Position numbers and translations under genes: made by a program | Notes under the pieces: model-generated | Database searches by the model: none | Told to the model about the DNA's origin: nothing | What the model saw: the letters and a program-made list of their open reading frames with translations, nothing else | Shown here: one piece after another, positions 32,780 through 42,094 of the stretch | Position numbering within the stretch: the stretch's first letter is position 1 | How the letters are laid out: each line of letters opens with the position of its first letter | NCBI GenBank assembly: GCA_017893485.1 | Contig: CM030358.1 | Span: 153,828,706 to 153,892,705, forward strand | Reading direction: 5' to 3' | Length of the DNA: 64,000 nucleotides | Source: Hemerocallis citrina | Taxonomy: Eukaryota; Streptophyta; Magnoliopsida; Asparagales; Asphodelaceae

Positions 32780-33412
32780 GATGTAGGAGCAGTTTCGAAT
32801 GGCGAGCTACTTCTAGTCCGCTTAGGAGCGGATTTGCGAAGCAAAATCGAGCCAAGTGTTGGACTCCGATCCATTCAACGGCTGTAGGAGCAATTTCGAA
32901 CGGCGATCTGCCCCCGGCCCGTCTGAAGACGGGCCGAGTAGGAAGAGTCGAGCCGAGTGCTGGACTCCGAACCATTGTGTGATAAGTTTGAGAGATGCAG
33001 GAGCAGTTTCGAATGGCGAGCTACTTCTAGTCCGCTTAGGAGCGGATTTGCGAAGCAAAATCGAGCCAAGTGTTGGACTCCGATCCATTCAACGGCTGCA
33101 GGAGCAATTTCGAACGGCGATCTGCCCCCGGCCCGTCTGAGGACGGGCCGAGTAGGAAGAGTCGAGCCGAGCGCTGGACTCCGAACCATTGTGTGATAAG
33201 TTTGAGAGATGCAGGAGCAGTTTCGAATGGCGAGCTACTTCTAGTCCGCTTAGGAGCGGATTTGCGAAGCAAAATCGAGCCAAGTGTTGGACTCCGATCC
33301 ATTCAACGGCTGCAGGAGCAATTTCGAACGGCGATCTGCCCCTGGCCCGTCTGAAGACGGGCCGAGTGGGAAGAGTCGAGCCGAGTGCTGGACTCCGAAC
33401 CATTGTGTGATA
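32780..33412. repeat. 214-bp tandem array (dimeric unit), about three copies
   Basis: The phrase beginning TTGGACTCCGATCCATTCAA recurs every 214 bp (about 32858, 33072, 33286). Each unit is two related halves of roughly 100-113 bp, both holding GGAGCA(G/A)TTTCGAA(T/C)GGCGA and GAGTCGAGCC or AATCGAGCC plus GCTGGACTCCGA or GTTGGACTCCGA. Each half has its own hairpin: TCCGCTtaGGAGCGGA in one and GGCCCGTCTgaAGACGGGCC in the other. Confidence 0.93.
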
Positions 33413-33577
33413 AGGGAATTAGAGGCGGAAGTACGCGATAATGTAAAGAAAAACTTTATTTATTTATTAATATCTAATGGTCGGCTGCTTCTAAAGTTGC
33501 TAGCCGTTTATTACAATGAAAAAGAACAAAGGAAAAATTACTAGTAGCAGGAGTGGTTGCCCGACATCTCGAGTTAC

Positions 33578-36500
33578 TTAGATAGGCGGGGTTGCCTTCT
33601 CTAGGTATTTCAAAAGATGGTCGGCGTTCCAAGTCCTGGGAATTTCTCTACCCTCAAGGTCTTCTAGCTTGTACGCACCGGGGCGGATCACTTTGGATAC
33701 TTTGTACGGTCCCTCCCAATTTGGGGCCAATTTGCTCTTCTGTCCGGGGAACGAAATGGCCAGCTTTCGGAGGACCAGGTCCCCCTCTTTCAAGTCGGTT
33801 GGGCGGACCCGTTTGTTGTAGGCGAGTTCGATTCTTCTTCGGTAACCTTGCTGCCGTATGGCGGCTCTTTCCCGAATCTCGTCTACCAAATCTAGGCTCG
33901 TTCTGAGCTCCCTGGCATTCTGTTCTTCTTCGAAGGCAATCAGGCGAGGAGAGGGTATTCCAACTTCTAGTGGGTTGAGGGCCTCGGACCCATAGGTGAG
34001 ATTGAACGGACTCTCGCCCGTCGGGATCCGCTTCGTGGTTCGGTAATTCCACAACACATTGGGCAGCTGATCGACCCACAATCCCTTGGAGCATTTGTCG
34101 AGTCTCTTCTTGATGCCGGAGAGGATCTGTCGGTTGGCATTCTCGGCTTGGCCATTTGACTGGGGATGAGAGACTGAGGAGAAGCGGTGCTGTATAGCTA
34201 GGTCTTGACATAAGGCTCGGAAGGCAGCTCCAGCGAACTGCGTACCGTTATCCGTAACTACGACTCGGGGAACACCGAAACGACAGATTACACTTTTCCA
34301 GAAGAATTGGACGACTCTATGTTCGGTAATTGTAGCCAGGGGCTCGGCCTCGACCCATTTCGAGAAATAGTCGACTGCCACGACTAGAAACTTCAACTGT
34401 CCGGGGGCCGGTGGAAATGGCCCGAGTAGATCCATCCCCCACATTGCAAAGGGGATCGGACTCGACAAGGAGGAGAGTGGTGCTTGTGGAAGGCGTCGGA
34501 TGTCGGAATACTTCTGACAGGAGGTGCATTGTCGAACGTGTCGTTCGGCGTCCCGTAGGAGAGTGGGCCAGTAATACCCGTAGTTTAACACTTTACGTGC
34601 CAAGGCTCTGGAGCCGGAGTGGGCTCCGCCGATGCCCTCATGGAGCTCTTGCAGGGCGTAATCGGCTTGTCCGGGGGAGAGGCATCTTAGGTAGGGTCGA
34701 CCATCCACCTGGGTGAAGGAGCGCTTATACAGAACGCCTTCGACCATTATGTAACGCTCGGCCCGGGTCCTTATCTTTCGGGCTTCCTTCGGATCCCTTG
34801 GTAGGAGTCCGTCTCTTAAAAACTCGACGAGGGGCTTCATCCAATTGTCTTCGAGGGGGAGCGGCAGTGTTTCGACGGAGTTGAAAGCCTCGTCCTCTAT
34901 GCTGGGCTTGAGGAGGACTTCTATCAGAACGGTTTGTTCGAGGCCTTGCAGGGATGAGGAAGCTAGTTTGGACAGGGCGTCGGCCTGGGCATTTTCCTCT
35001 CTGGGGATTCTTCGGATGAGGGCCTCGTCGAAGAGCGCCATGAGGCTCTTCACTTTGGCCAAGTACTTTACCATTCTGTCATCGCGGGCTTCATATTCGC
35101 CGAGGACCTGGTTGACGACCAATTGAGAGTCGCTGAAGATCTGCAGGCGTCGCGCCCCTGCGTTTCGGGCCATCCCGAGGCCGGCTATGAGTGCCTCGTA
35201 TTCGGCTTCGTTATTCGAGGCTTTAAAGTTTATCCGGAGGGAATATTGAAGGACAAAGTCGTCTGGGCCCGCCAGGATGACTCCAGCCCCGCTCCCCTCG
35301 TTGCAAGAGGATCCATCGACATATACAGACCAGACAGGCGGTCCCTTCGTCGTCTGCTCGGAGTCGGGGATAGTCGTCTCAACTATGAATTCGGCCAGCG
35401 CCTGCGCCTTGATTGCGGTCCGAGGCTGATAAGTAATATCATGTTGGCTCAGCTCGATCGACCACTTCATGAGGCGGCCGGAAGTCTCTGGCTTGTGAAG
35501 GATCTGTTTCAACGGCTGGTCGGTAAGGACGACCACCGAATGAGACTGGAAGTATGGCCGAAGCTTTCTTGCAGCCATTATCAGGGCGTAGGCTATTTTC
35601 TCAATTTTCGGGTACCGGAGCTCGGCGTCCCGGAGCACTTTGCTGACGTAGTAAATGGGCTTTTGAGTTCTATCTTCTTCCCTGACTAAAACCGCACTTA
35701 GTGTCTGTTCCGAGGCTGCCAAGTAGAGGTAGAGGGGTTCGCCTGGTATGGGTTTGCTGAGCAGAGGCGGGTTGACGAGGTAAGCTTTAAGCTGGTCGAA
35801 GGAATCTTGTTGCGGCTGCCCCCACTCGAACCCCTTAGTCCCCCTCAGGGCTTTGAAGAACGGGAGGCATTTCTCTCCGGACTTCGACAAAAAGCGCCCA
35901 ATGGCGGCTAAACGACCTGTCAGTTTCTGAACTTCTTTGACGTTTCTGGGCGGGGCCATGTCTAGTATGGCCCTGATCTTCTCCGGATTTGCCTCTATTC
36001 CTCGTTGGCTGACCATAAAGCCGAGGAACTTGCCCGATGAGACGCCGAACGCACACTTGTTCGGGTTGAGTCTCATATTGTGCTTTCTCAAAACATCGAA
36101 CGCTTCTTGGAGGTCGGTCTCATGATCAACGCCTCGGATGCTTTTCACAAGCATGTCGTCCACGTAGACTTCCATGTTCCGACCAATCTGGGCCTGGAAT
36201 ACCTTGTTGACGAGACGTTGATACGTTGCCCCTGCGTTCTTCAGGCCGAACGGCATGACTCGGTAACAATAGAGTCCTTGGTCCGTTACAAAAGACGTCT
36301 TCGGAATATCCGGGGGGAACATCCTTATCTGATTGTAACCCGAGAAAGCATCCATGAAGCTGAGGAGCTCATGTCCCGAGGTTGCGTCAATCAGAGTGTC
36401 GATGCTCGGCAGAGGGAAGGGATCTTTAGGGCAGGCCTTGTTGAGGTCAGTGAAATCAATACAGATTCTCCATGTCCCATTGGATTTCTTCACCATGACT

Positions 36501-39283
36501 ACGTTGGACAACCACTCCGGATAATTCACTTCCTGTATGAATCGGGCTTTCAACAGTTTGTCTACCTCCTCTTTGATGGCGAGCTGGCGCTCGGGGGCGA
36601 ACTTGCGCCTCTTCTGCTGGACCGGTTTGGACCCCGGATCAACGCTGAGGCGATGGACCAAGAGTTCTTCGGAGATACCGGGCATGTCCGCTGCTGACCA
36701 TGCGAAGAGGTCCCGGTTGGCTCGGATGCATTTCACAATATTTGAATGTAGGGCGGACGGGAGTGCCTTGCTGACATAGAACTTACGGGTCGGCTCCTGC
36801 TCCGAGAAGAGTATTTCCTCCAGCTCATCGACTGGCTCGGGAGTCGGCCGAGCAGCATCTTGTGGAATCTCGAGTGTTTCTAAGGAGAGGACGGGTCCGA
36901 GCGTGGAGGTCATGTAACACTTGCGGGCCTGTTCCTGATTGCCCCTAACTTCTCCCACTCCAGCCCGAGTGGGGAATTTCATTTTGAGATGATAGGCAGA
37001 AGGGACGGCTTCAAGGGCGGCTAGGCCGGGCCGACCCAAAATGACGTTGTAGGCCGCGGGGACATCTACAACCATGAAATCCATTGACTCCGTGCGGGTA
37101 GTAGGAGTTTTGCCTGCTGTGACATCGAGGGTGATCACCCCTTCGATCGTCACCGGCACTCCCGTGAACCCATGGAGCGTATACCCGGCGGGCTTCAGTC
37201 TGTCTCGGGAGAGCTTCAGCCCCTTAAAAGCATCGAGGAATAGGATGTTAACGGAGGAGCCGTTATCCACTAGGATTCTTTCGACTTTGAAATTGGCCAT
37301 GTGAAGGTTGATGACGAGTGCGTCGCAATGAGGGGTGCGGACGCCCTCGAGATCGTCGTCAGAGAAGGTGACGGGCACTCCGAGTCCTTTGGGGGGAGGG
37401 GTGGTCCGGACAGAATTTACTTCCCTAATAAAAGCTTTCCGAGAAGAGTTCGAGGAGCCCCCCATTGGACCCCCATGGATAAGGTGGAGGACTCGCTCTT
37501 CCTCGAATTCTGGCGTCTCTTCCCGTTCCGGACGTTTGTTAGCCCCCCGAGGCTGGGGAGGAAGTTCGGCCCCGTCCTTTCTTACAAACTTCGCCAGCTG
37601 CCCCCTCTGGATGAGGGCTTCGATCTCGTTTCTCAGAGCCCGGCAGTCGTTGGTGTCATGCCCATGGTCCCGGTGATAACGGCACCATTTGTCTTTATCC
37701 CTCCTTTTGGCTGGGGTGTTCATCTTTGGAGCTGGAGGCAGGACCCCTTCTTTTTCGACTTCCATGAAAATGGCGGAGATGTTTGTGGTGAGGGGAGTAA
37801 ATTTTTCAAATCTAGGGGGAGGCCGGCGCTGGCCAGCATTATCCTTCTGAAACTTTTTGGGTCCCTCTTCTTCCGTTCCCTTCCTCTTAGACCCGGAGGC
37901 GGTTGCTTCCCAGTTGGGCGGTTCCTCGGCCTCTTCAGCTCGGATGTACTTTTCAGTACGGAGGAGGAGGTCAGAAAAGTCATGTGGCGGTTTTTTGGCG
38001 AGGGAGGAGCGGAGGTTAGAATTTAGGATGTTGGATTGGAACGCCGCGGTAGCAACGGATTGGTCGAGGGATGCGATAGTTCTGGCCTCGGCTGTGAACC
38101 TCTTCACGTAGTCCCTCAATCTCTCCCCCTTCTGCTGACGGAGGTGCAACAGGGAAATGCTGGTCTTCTCGGCCCTTCGGCTGCTGACGAAGTGGGTGAT
38201 GAACAGGGTCTCGAACTGTTCAAAGGAGAATATTGACGCCGGGGCAAGGCGAGAGTACCATTCTCGAGCTGGGCCCTTCAGAGTTGCAGGGAATGTTTTG
38301 CAGAGGAGGGCGTCGGACGCTTGATGGAGGAGCATCAAAGTCTTAAAGCCTTCGATGTGGTCAACCGGATCGGTCTCTCCCGTGTAGTTCTCGAACTGGG
38401 GAGGTTTGAAACCGAAGGGAACAGGAGTATCCACTATGGTCCGGGAGAACGGGGGTTGGCTAGGACGGAGGGTCCTCCCCCTGAGTTCTTCTTCCCGGTT
38501 TATCCGTCCCAAGAGTTTTTCCACCTCGTTTAGGCGGCGGTTCATGGTGTTATCTCTCCGGCGGTGATCTGCCGAGCCACGGGACTCGTCTTCGTAGGAT
38601 GGGGAGCGAGGGCTGCGGCGATGGTAGCTTCGGGAACGACGAGGACTTGGGGTGCGTCTGGAATTGGTAGGAGCGGGTCGAGGAGAAGGGGAACGTTGGC
38701 GAGGGCTCCGGACCGGACGAGGGGAGGGGGCCCTTGGCTCATTGGGATTTTGACGGAGATTGAGGGCCTGTTGTACCATAGCTTGGAATTGCTGGAACTC
38801 GGCACGGGTGATGGGTGCCTCATTGTTCCGATGCTGCTGCCGACCTGCCGGTGAGTGTCTCCCTCGGTAGTGATCGGGGGAGTCTTTTCTCCCTCTTCGG
38901 GCGGGGGATCCCCTGTGTCCCCGGTGTCGGGGGGATCGTTCTTGGTGGGAGGCTTCTCCCCGAGCCCGCTTTTCGTCCAGATGGTGACGAAGGTCCTTAT
39001 CCTCCGGGCGTCTGGGATGGGCATCGTGGCGACCAGAGGCTCGGGGATGATGGGAGGCCATGGAGGCACTGGAGGCAGTGTGGTTGGGTATGTTCTCTGG
39101 ATGAAGAGGCTGTTTCTGGGGGTTAGGCCCCTTCGGATCAGGATGTGGAGGGTTCCGCTGGAGCGGCTCTTCCACGGTAGGAGGGAGCTGCCCTTGTTGT
39201 TGAGTGGGATCAGGAAGGACTTCCTGCTGGTCAGGGATGGGCGCTCGATTGGAGCCCCTGGATCTGACTTTGCGAGGCGGCAT
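33578..39283 (-). CDS. Gag-Pol polyprotein of Tat-lineage retrotransposon, intact frame
   Basis: One frame of about 1,901 codons starts at MPPRKVRSRGSNR, the start shared with elements 1 and 3; an in-frame Met lies 7 codons earlier at 39304. By position on minus: Arg/Ser/Pro-rich region (about 39000..38550); capsid-like block (about 38430..38000); zinc knuckle WCRYHRDHGHDTNDC (about 37687..37643); retropepsin VDNGSSVNIL (about 37275..37249); RT with CIDFTDLNKACPKDPFPLPS, MDAFSGYNQIRM and YVDDM (about 36500..36150); first RNase H (about 35800..35500); second, archaeal-type RNase H with VYVDGSS (about 35330) and SDSQLVVNQ; integrase H-H-C-C finger (about 34660..34520); DDE core AVDYFSKW, VTDNGTQF and QSNGQAENAN (34390..34130); GPY-type C-terminus (about 33730..33590). 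All catalytic residues expected of each domain are present. Gag and pol share one frame, with no shift. Confidence 0.95.
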   Translation of the reverse strand: MPPRKVRSRGSNRAPIPDQQEVLPDPTQQQGQLPPTVEEPLQRNPPHPDPKGPNPQKQPLHPENIPNHTASSASMASHHPRASGRHDAHPRRPEDKDLRHHLDEKRARGEASHQERSPRHRGHRGSPARRGRKDSPDHYRGRHSPAGRQQHRNNEAPITRAEFQQFQAMVQQALNLRQNPNEPRAPSPRPVRSPRQRSPSPRPAPTNSRRTPSPRRSRSYHRRSPRSPSYEDESRGSADHRRRDNTMNRRLNEVEKLLGRINREEELRGRTLRPSQPPFSRTIVDTPVPFGFKPPQFENYTGETDPVDHIEGFKTLMLLHQASDALLCKTFPATLKGPAREWYSRLAPASIFSFEQFETLFITHFVSSRRAEKTSISLLHLRQQKGERLRDYVKRFTAEARTIASLDQSVATAAFQSNILNSNLRSSLAKKPPHDFSDLLLRTEKYIRAEEAEEPPNWEATASGSKRKGTEEEGPKKFQKDNAGQRRPPPRFEKFTPLTTNISAIFMEVEKEGVLPPAPKMNTPAKRRDKDKWCRYHRDHGHDTNDCRALRNEIEALIQRGQLAKFVRKDGAELPPQPRGANKRPEREETPEFEEERVLHLIHGGPMGGSSNSSRKAFIREVNSVRTTPPPKGLGVPVTFSDDDLEGVRTPHCDALVINLHMANFKVERILVDNGSSVNILFLDAFKGLKLSRDRLKPAGYTLHGFTGVPVTIEGVITLDVTAGKTPTTRTESMDFMVVDVPAAYNVILGRPGLAALEAVPSAYHLKMKFPTRAGVGEVRGNQEQARKCYMTSTLGPVLSLETLEIPQDAARPTPEPVDELEEILFSEQEPTRKFYVSKALPSALHSNIVKCIRANRDLFAWSAADMPGISEELLVHRLSVDPGSKPVQQKRRKFAPERQLAIKEEVDKLLKARFIQEVNYPEWLSNVVMVKKSNGTWRICIDFTDLNKACPKDPFPLPSIDTLIDATSGHELLSFMDAFSGYNQIRMFPPDIPKTSFVTDQGLYCYRVMPFGLKNAGATYQRLVNKVFQAQIGRNMEVYVDDMLVKSIRGVDHETDLQEAFDVLRKHNMRLNPNKCAFGVSSGKFLGFMVSQRGIEANPEKIRAILDMAPPRNVKEVQKLTGRLAAIGRFLSKSGEKCLPFFKALRGTKGFEWGQPQQDSFDQLKAYLVNPPLLSKPIPGEPLYLYLAASEQTLSAVLVREEDRTQKPIYYVSKVLRDAELRYPKIEKIAYALIMAARKLRPYFQSHSVVVLTDQPLKQILHKPETSGRLMKWSIELSQHDITYQPRTAIKAQALAEFIVETTIPDSEQTTKGPPVWSVYVDGSSCNEGSGAGVILAGPDDFVLQYSLRINFKASNNEAEYEALIAGLGMARNAGARRLQIFSDSQLVVNQVLGEYEARDDRMVKYLAKVKSLMALFDEALIRRIPREENAQADALSKLASSSLQGLEQTVLIEVLLKPSIEDEAFNSVETLPLPLEDNWMKPLVEFLRDGLLPRDPKEARKIRTRAERYIMVEGVLYKRSFTQVDGRPYLRCLSPGQADYALQELHEGIGGAHSGSRALARKVLNYGYYWPTLLRDAERHVRQCTSCQKYSDIRRLPQAPLSSLSSPIPFAMWGMDLLGPFPPAPGQLKFLVVAVDYFSKWVEAEPLATITEHRVVQFFWKSVICRFGVPRVVVTDNGTQFAGAAFRALCQDLAIQHRFSSVSHPQSNGQAENANRQILSGIKKRLDKCSKGLWVDQLPNVLWNYRTTKRIPTGESPFNLTYGSEALNPLEVGIPSPRLIAFEEEQNARELRTSLDLVDEIRERAAIRQQGYRRRIELAYNKRVRPTDLKEGDLVLRKLAISFPGQKSKLAPNWEGPYKVSKVIRPGAYKLEDLEGREIPRTWNADHLLKYLEKATPPI

Positions 39284-39334
39284 GGCTGGAGAAAACCTGT
39301 TCACCGGGAAGAGGAGAGGTCTCTACTCGTTAGT

Positions 39335-39352
39335 TTCCCACAGACGGCGCCA
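39335..39352 (-). other. Primer-binding site of element 2
   Basis: TGGCGCCGTCTGTGGGAA on minus, 3 bases from the 5' LTR end, the same 18 bases as in elements 1 and 3. The tRNA species was not resolved. Confidence 0.85.
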
Positions 39353-39355
39353 ATC

Positions 39356-39976
39356 TGTTGCCGCTAATTTCGGTGTGGGGGCAAACAGATGAATTTGTGA
39401 GTTCTTTGGGGAAACTGAATAGGAGAACCTGTATACCTGTTCCGTTGAACTCTGATCGTCGCTCCCGCCGTGCACCTGCAAAAAGTGCGAGACACCGGGG
39501 TTGATCCCGGCGACGCACCCTCCGACGCTCAAGTCAGTAACCAGAAATGATTATGAAAGAGCGTTTAACTAGAAAAAGATTGATTACCTCTTAATGGAGA
39601 TGGGTGTGGGGTATTTATAGTCGCCATTGGGATCAGATAAGGAATGTGATTCCTGTGATCTGATAAGGCGTAAAATCCTCGTAATCAGATTAGGAATGTA
39701 ATCCCTTAATTCCCGGTGAGAGGATAGTCGCGAATCAGGCCCGTTGATTTGGTTTAATCAGAGACCCTAATTCTATCCTGTCGGACTGAGTTTGTATTGG
39801 GTCGGGACCCGTACCCAGCTGAGGTGGATCTGTTCGCGGGTTATTGGATCTGTGAGAAGGAGACCCAGTACCCGTTTCAGACCCATTTGTATGTGAAATT
39901 ACCGTTTTACCCCTGAGCTTTGAGATTCGCGTCCGATGTGAACGGTCCCGATTTAATCCTATTTTTAGCCATATCA
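39356..39976 (-). repeat. 5' LTR of element 2 (621 bp)
   Basis: It has the same length and, as far as could be read, the same sequence as 31352..31972. It is followed on + by the GTATG target duplication. Confidence 0.95.
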
Positions 39977-39981
39977 GTATG

Positions 39982-42094
39982 CATGTTCTATTTATAATTG
40001 TCCAATGTCCAATCCAAAGTTAATCTTTTGCATCTTTTTTTTCTCAGTTTTTTCTCCTAGGATTTTCCTCACGTACAGGCTTTTCCTTCTAGAATTTTAG
40101 AATTCTAGTTTAAGATAACCAAGGAGCAAACCCTATTTTTTGATTTAAACCCTATTGAAATTATCTTCTGGTACAATTTGTTTTTTCCTAATTATTTTAA
40201 ATTATAATTATCTTGTTGGTGTATCTGTTTTGGTACTGAAAATGGCTCCTGTCATTTGTTTGTTATAAAAATGAAATTTTTTTAGTACCAGTGAAGTCAG
40301 TTGGGAAATAAAAAACTGGTTGTATATATTAGAAATGCAATGCAGTAAATATATTTAGGGCAATATCGGAATACTCTTATAGATATATGCAAAGCCTATG
40401 ACACGTACGATATAGACCCCCAACAATTCAAATATTATATCTATGCATCATACACACAACAATCATGTTAGGAAATAAGAAACTGATTGTATAAATTAAA
40501 AATGCAACATATACATTAAAGGCAATAGCCTCATAATTATAGGCCAAGCCTATAATAATTTACAATATATACTTCCAACAATCCGAATATTACACTATTG
40601 CATCGTACACTCAAACAAAGGCATTCTCCACATTTGTTTAATTTTATCATTGTCACCATCTTCATTTTTGTACTTGTCGTTAATAACAATGAAAAGATTG
40701 GTTGTTGATACTAAATCTGTTGGCTTGCTTTGCTGGTATATGGTATCAATATCAGCTCTCGCTCTGGTTTTCCTCAGATCTGAACTGACCTTTTCTTTTT
40801 TTTTTTTAACACATTATCTTAGATAATATTCCATCCATAAAATAAAAATAAAAATAAAAATATTACTATTTGATGTTGAGTTTCCAAGAAGCTCCCAAAA
40901 AGTATTTCTCTCTTGGGTAATCAGATTGCATTGGTAGTGAAGTTCTAGGTGAAGAGTTTGGTAACTACTAAGAAATTCCTTTGCTGATGATTATCATTTC
41001 ACAAGTCAAGTCAATTGTTTATGGAGCCCATTCAGTACACAAAATATAGCAAAATAGCAAACGACTCCAGTGTCCCATTTTAAAAATGAGAAATTGGCAA
41101 ATATAGCAAACGGCTGTGGATGCTCTCAGTACACAAGTTCTTATCTTATATAACAATTTCAATCCAACTTCTTCTTGGTAGTCCTCTCACTCATAAAATC
41201 TCATATTGTTGTCTGACAATTTTATCACGCTCATTCTCCTCTGTCTGCTATTATAAAGGTAAAGGGTCATGAATGTTTCTTCCACTCCCTCTTTAGTTAG
41301 TTTCGGTGGCTATTTGTGCTTTAGTGGTTGAATTTGAGTAGAATCCTGATCTGGGTTGTTCTTAGTTCTGTCCATGGTTCACAAAATTGCTTGCTTCTTG
41401 TAATTCTTTATATGGGTTTTGTTATGAAAATGGAGCAGGAAGTACCAAATTTGGTTGAATTTTTCTTACAGCATCATGGTGGTTGTTTTTGAAGCCCAAA
41501 TTATCTTTATGCATTATCTGACTCTGATTATTGAATTCATTTGAGCTCTGACTCCATAGTCATGTTGAAAACTGTTTTAGGTGAAAAAGCACATATTATT
41601 TTTCCACTGTATTTTGCTGGAACTCAAATCCTAAGTTTTGTAGCCACAAATATCATATTTTCTTAAAATTAATGATTAGACTTCTTTCTATGTATCAGAT
41701 TGCATCATTCTGTGAGTGATTTTGCCAATGGGTTTTTCTGATTTCTCTTATATTATTATCAAATGTTGAAAGATGACAAGTCGATCACTGATGCTGGGTT
41801 TTCAAGCCATGATACCATGAGCTTGTCTAGAATTAGGCATGTAATAAAATATTTACTTGTTAAATACACAAGTAATTTGACTTTTTATATATATACCAAT
41901 ATGGTGGCGATAACTCGATTTCTAAGTTTTGTAGCTGTAAGATATCTATTATATTTGCTTATAAAGTTGGATAGGTAAATTTCCATCAAATCAGAGATAA
42001 TATCATGCTATATAGTATTTTATCTATTTGCTTGTGGTTATATGTCAATAATGATTTTGATCATGAAAATTTGATTGTAGAAGGTTTAGAGATC
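39982..42094. other. Intergenic and probable 5' region of the HIR gene
   Basis: AT-rich. Two diverged tandem copies of about 166 bp lie at 40301..40466 and 40467..40616 (GGAAATAARAAACTGRTTGTATA... ending near a GCATCATACAC or GCATCGTACAC phrase). A MITE fragment lies at 41043..41125. HIR genes usually have an intron in the 5' UTR. A plausible untranslated exon end is TTATAAAG|GTAAAG at about 41258, with an acceptor GATTGTAG at 42080, 14 bp before the ATG. The promoter was not located. Confidence 0.5.
41043..41125. mobile_element. 83-bp end fragment of the PIF/Harbinger-like MITE
   Basis: The segment ends GCAAACGGCTGTGGATGCTC, the right terminus of the MITE family. Its left side begins inside the element (AATATAGCAAAATAGC). 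The 11-bp sequence TCAGTACACAA lies on both sides (41032..41042 and 41126..41136), longer than the 3 bp the family normally duplicates. Confidence 0.7.

Larger units (their letters stand above)
31352..39976 (-). mobile_element. Complete Tat-lineage Ty3/gypsy retrotransposon (element 2)
   Basis: Two 621-bp LTRs bound the 8,625-bp element. GTATG is duplicated at 31347..31351 and 39977..39981. On the minus strand the order is 5' LTR (39976..39356), primer-binding site (39352..39335), gag-pol (39283..33578), 214-bp tandem array, 70-bp tandem array, polypurine tract and 3' LTR (31972..31352). The two LTRs showed no difference on reading, and the coding frame is uninterrupted, so the insertion looks recent and the element potentially autonomous. 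The second RNase H places it in the Tat (Ogre/Retand-like) branch. Confidence 0.95.
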
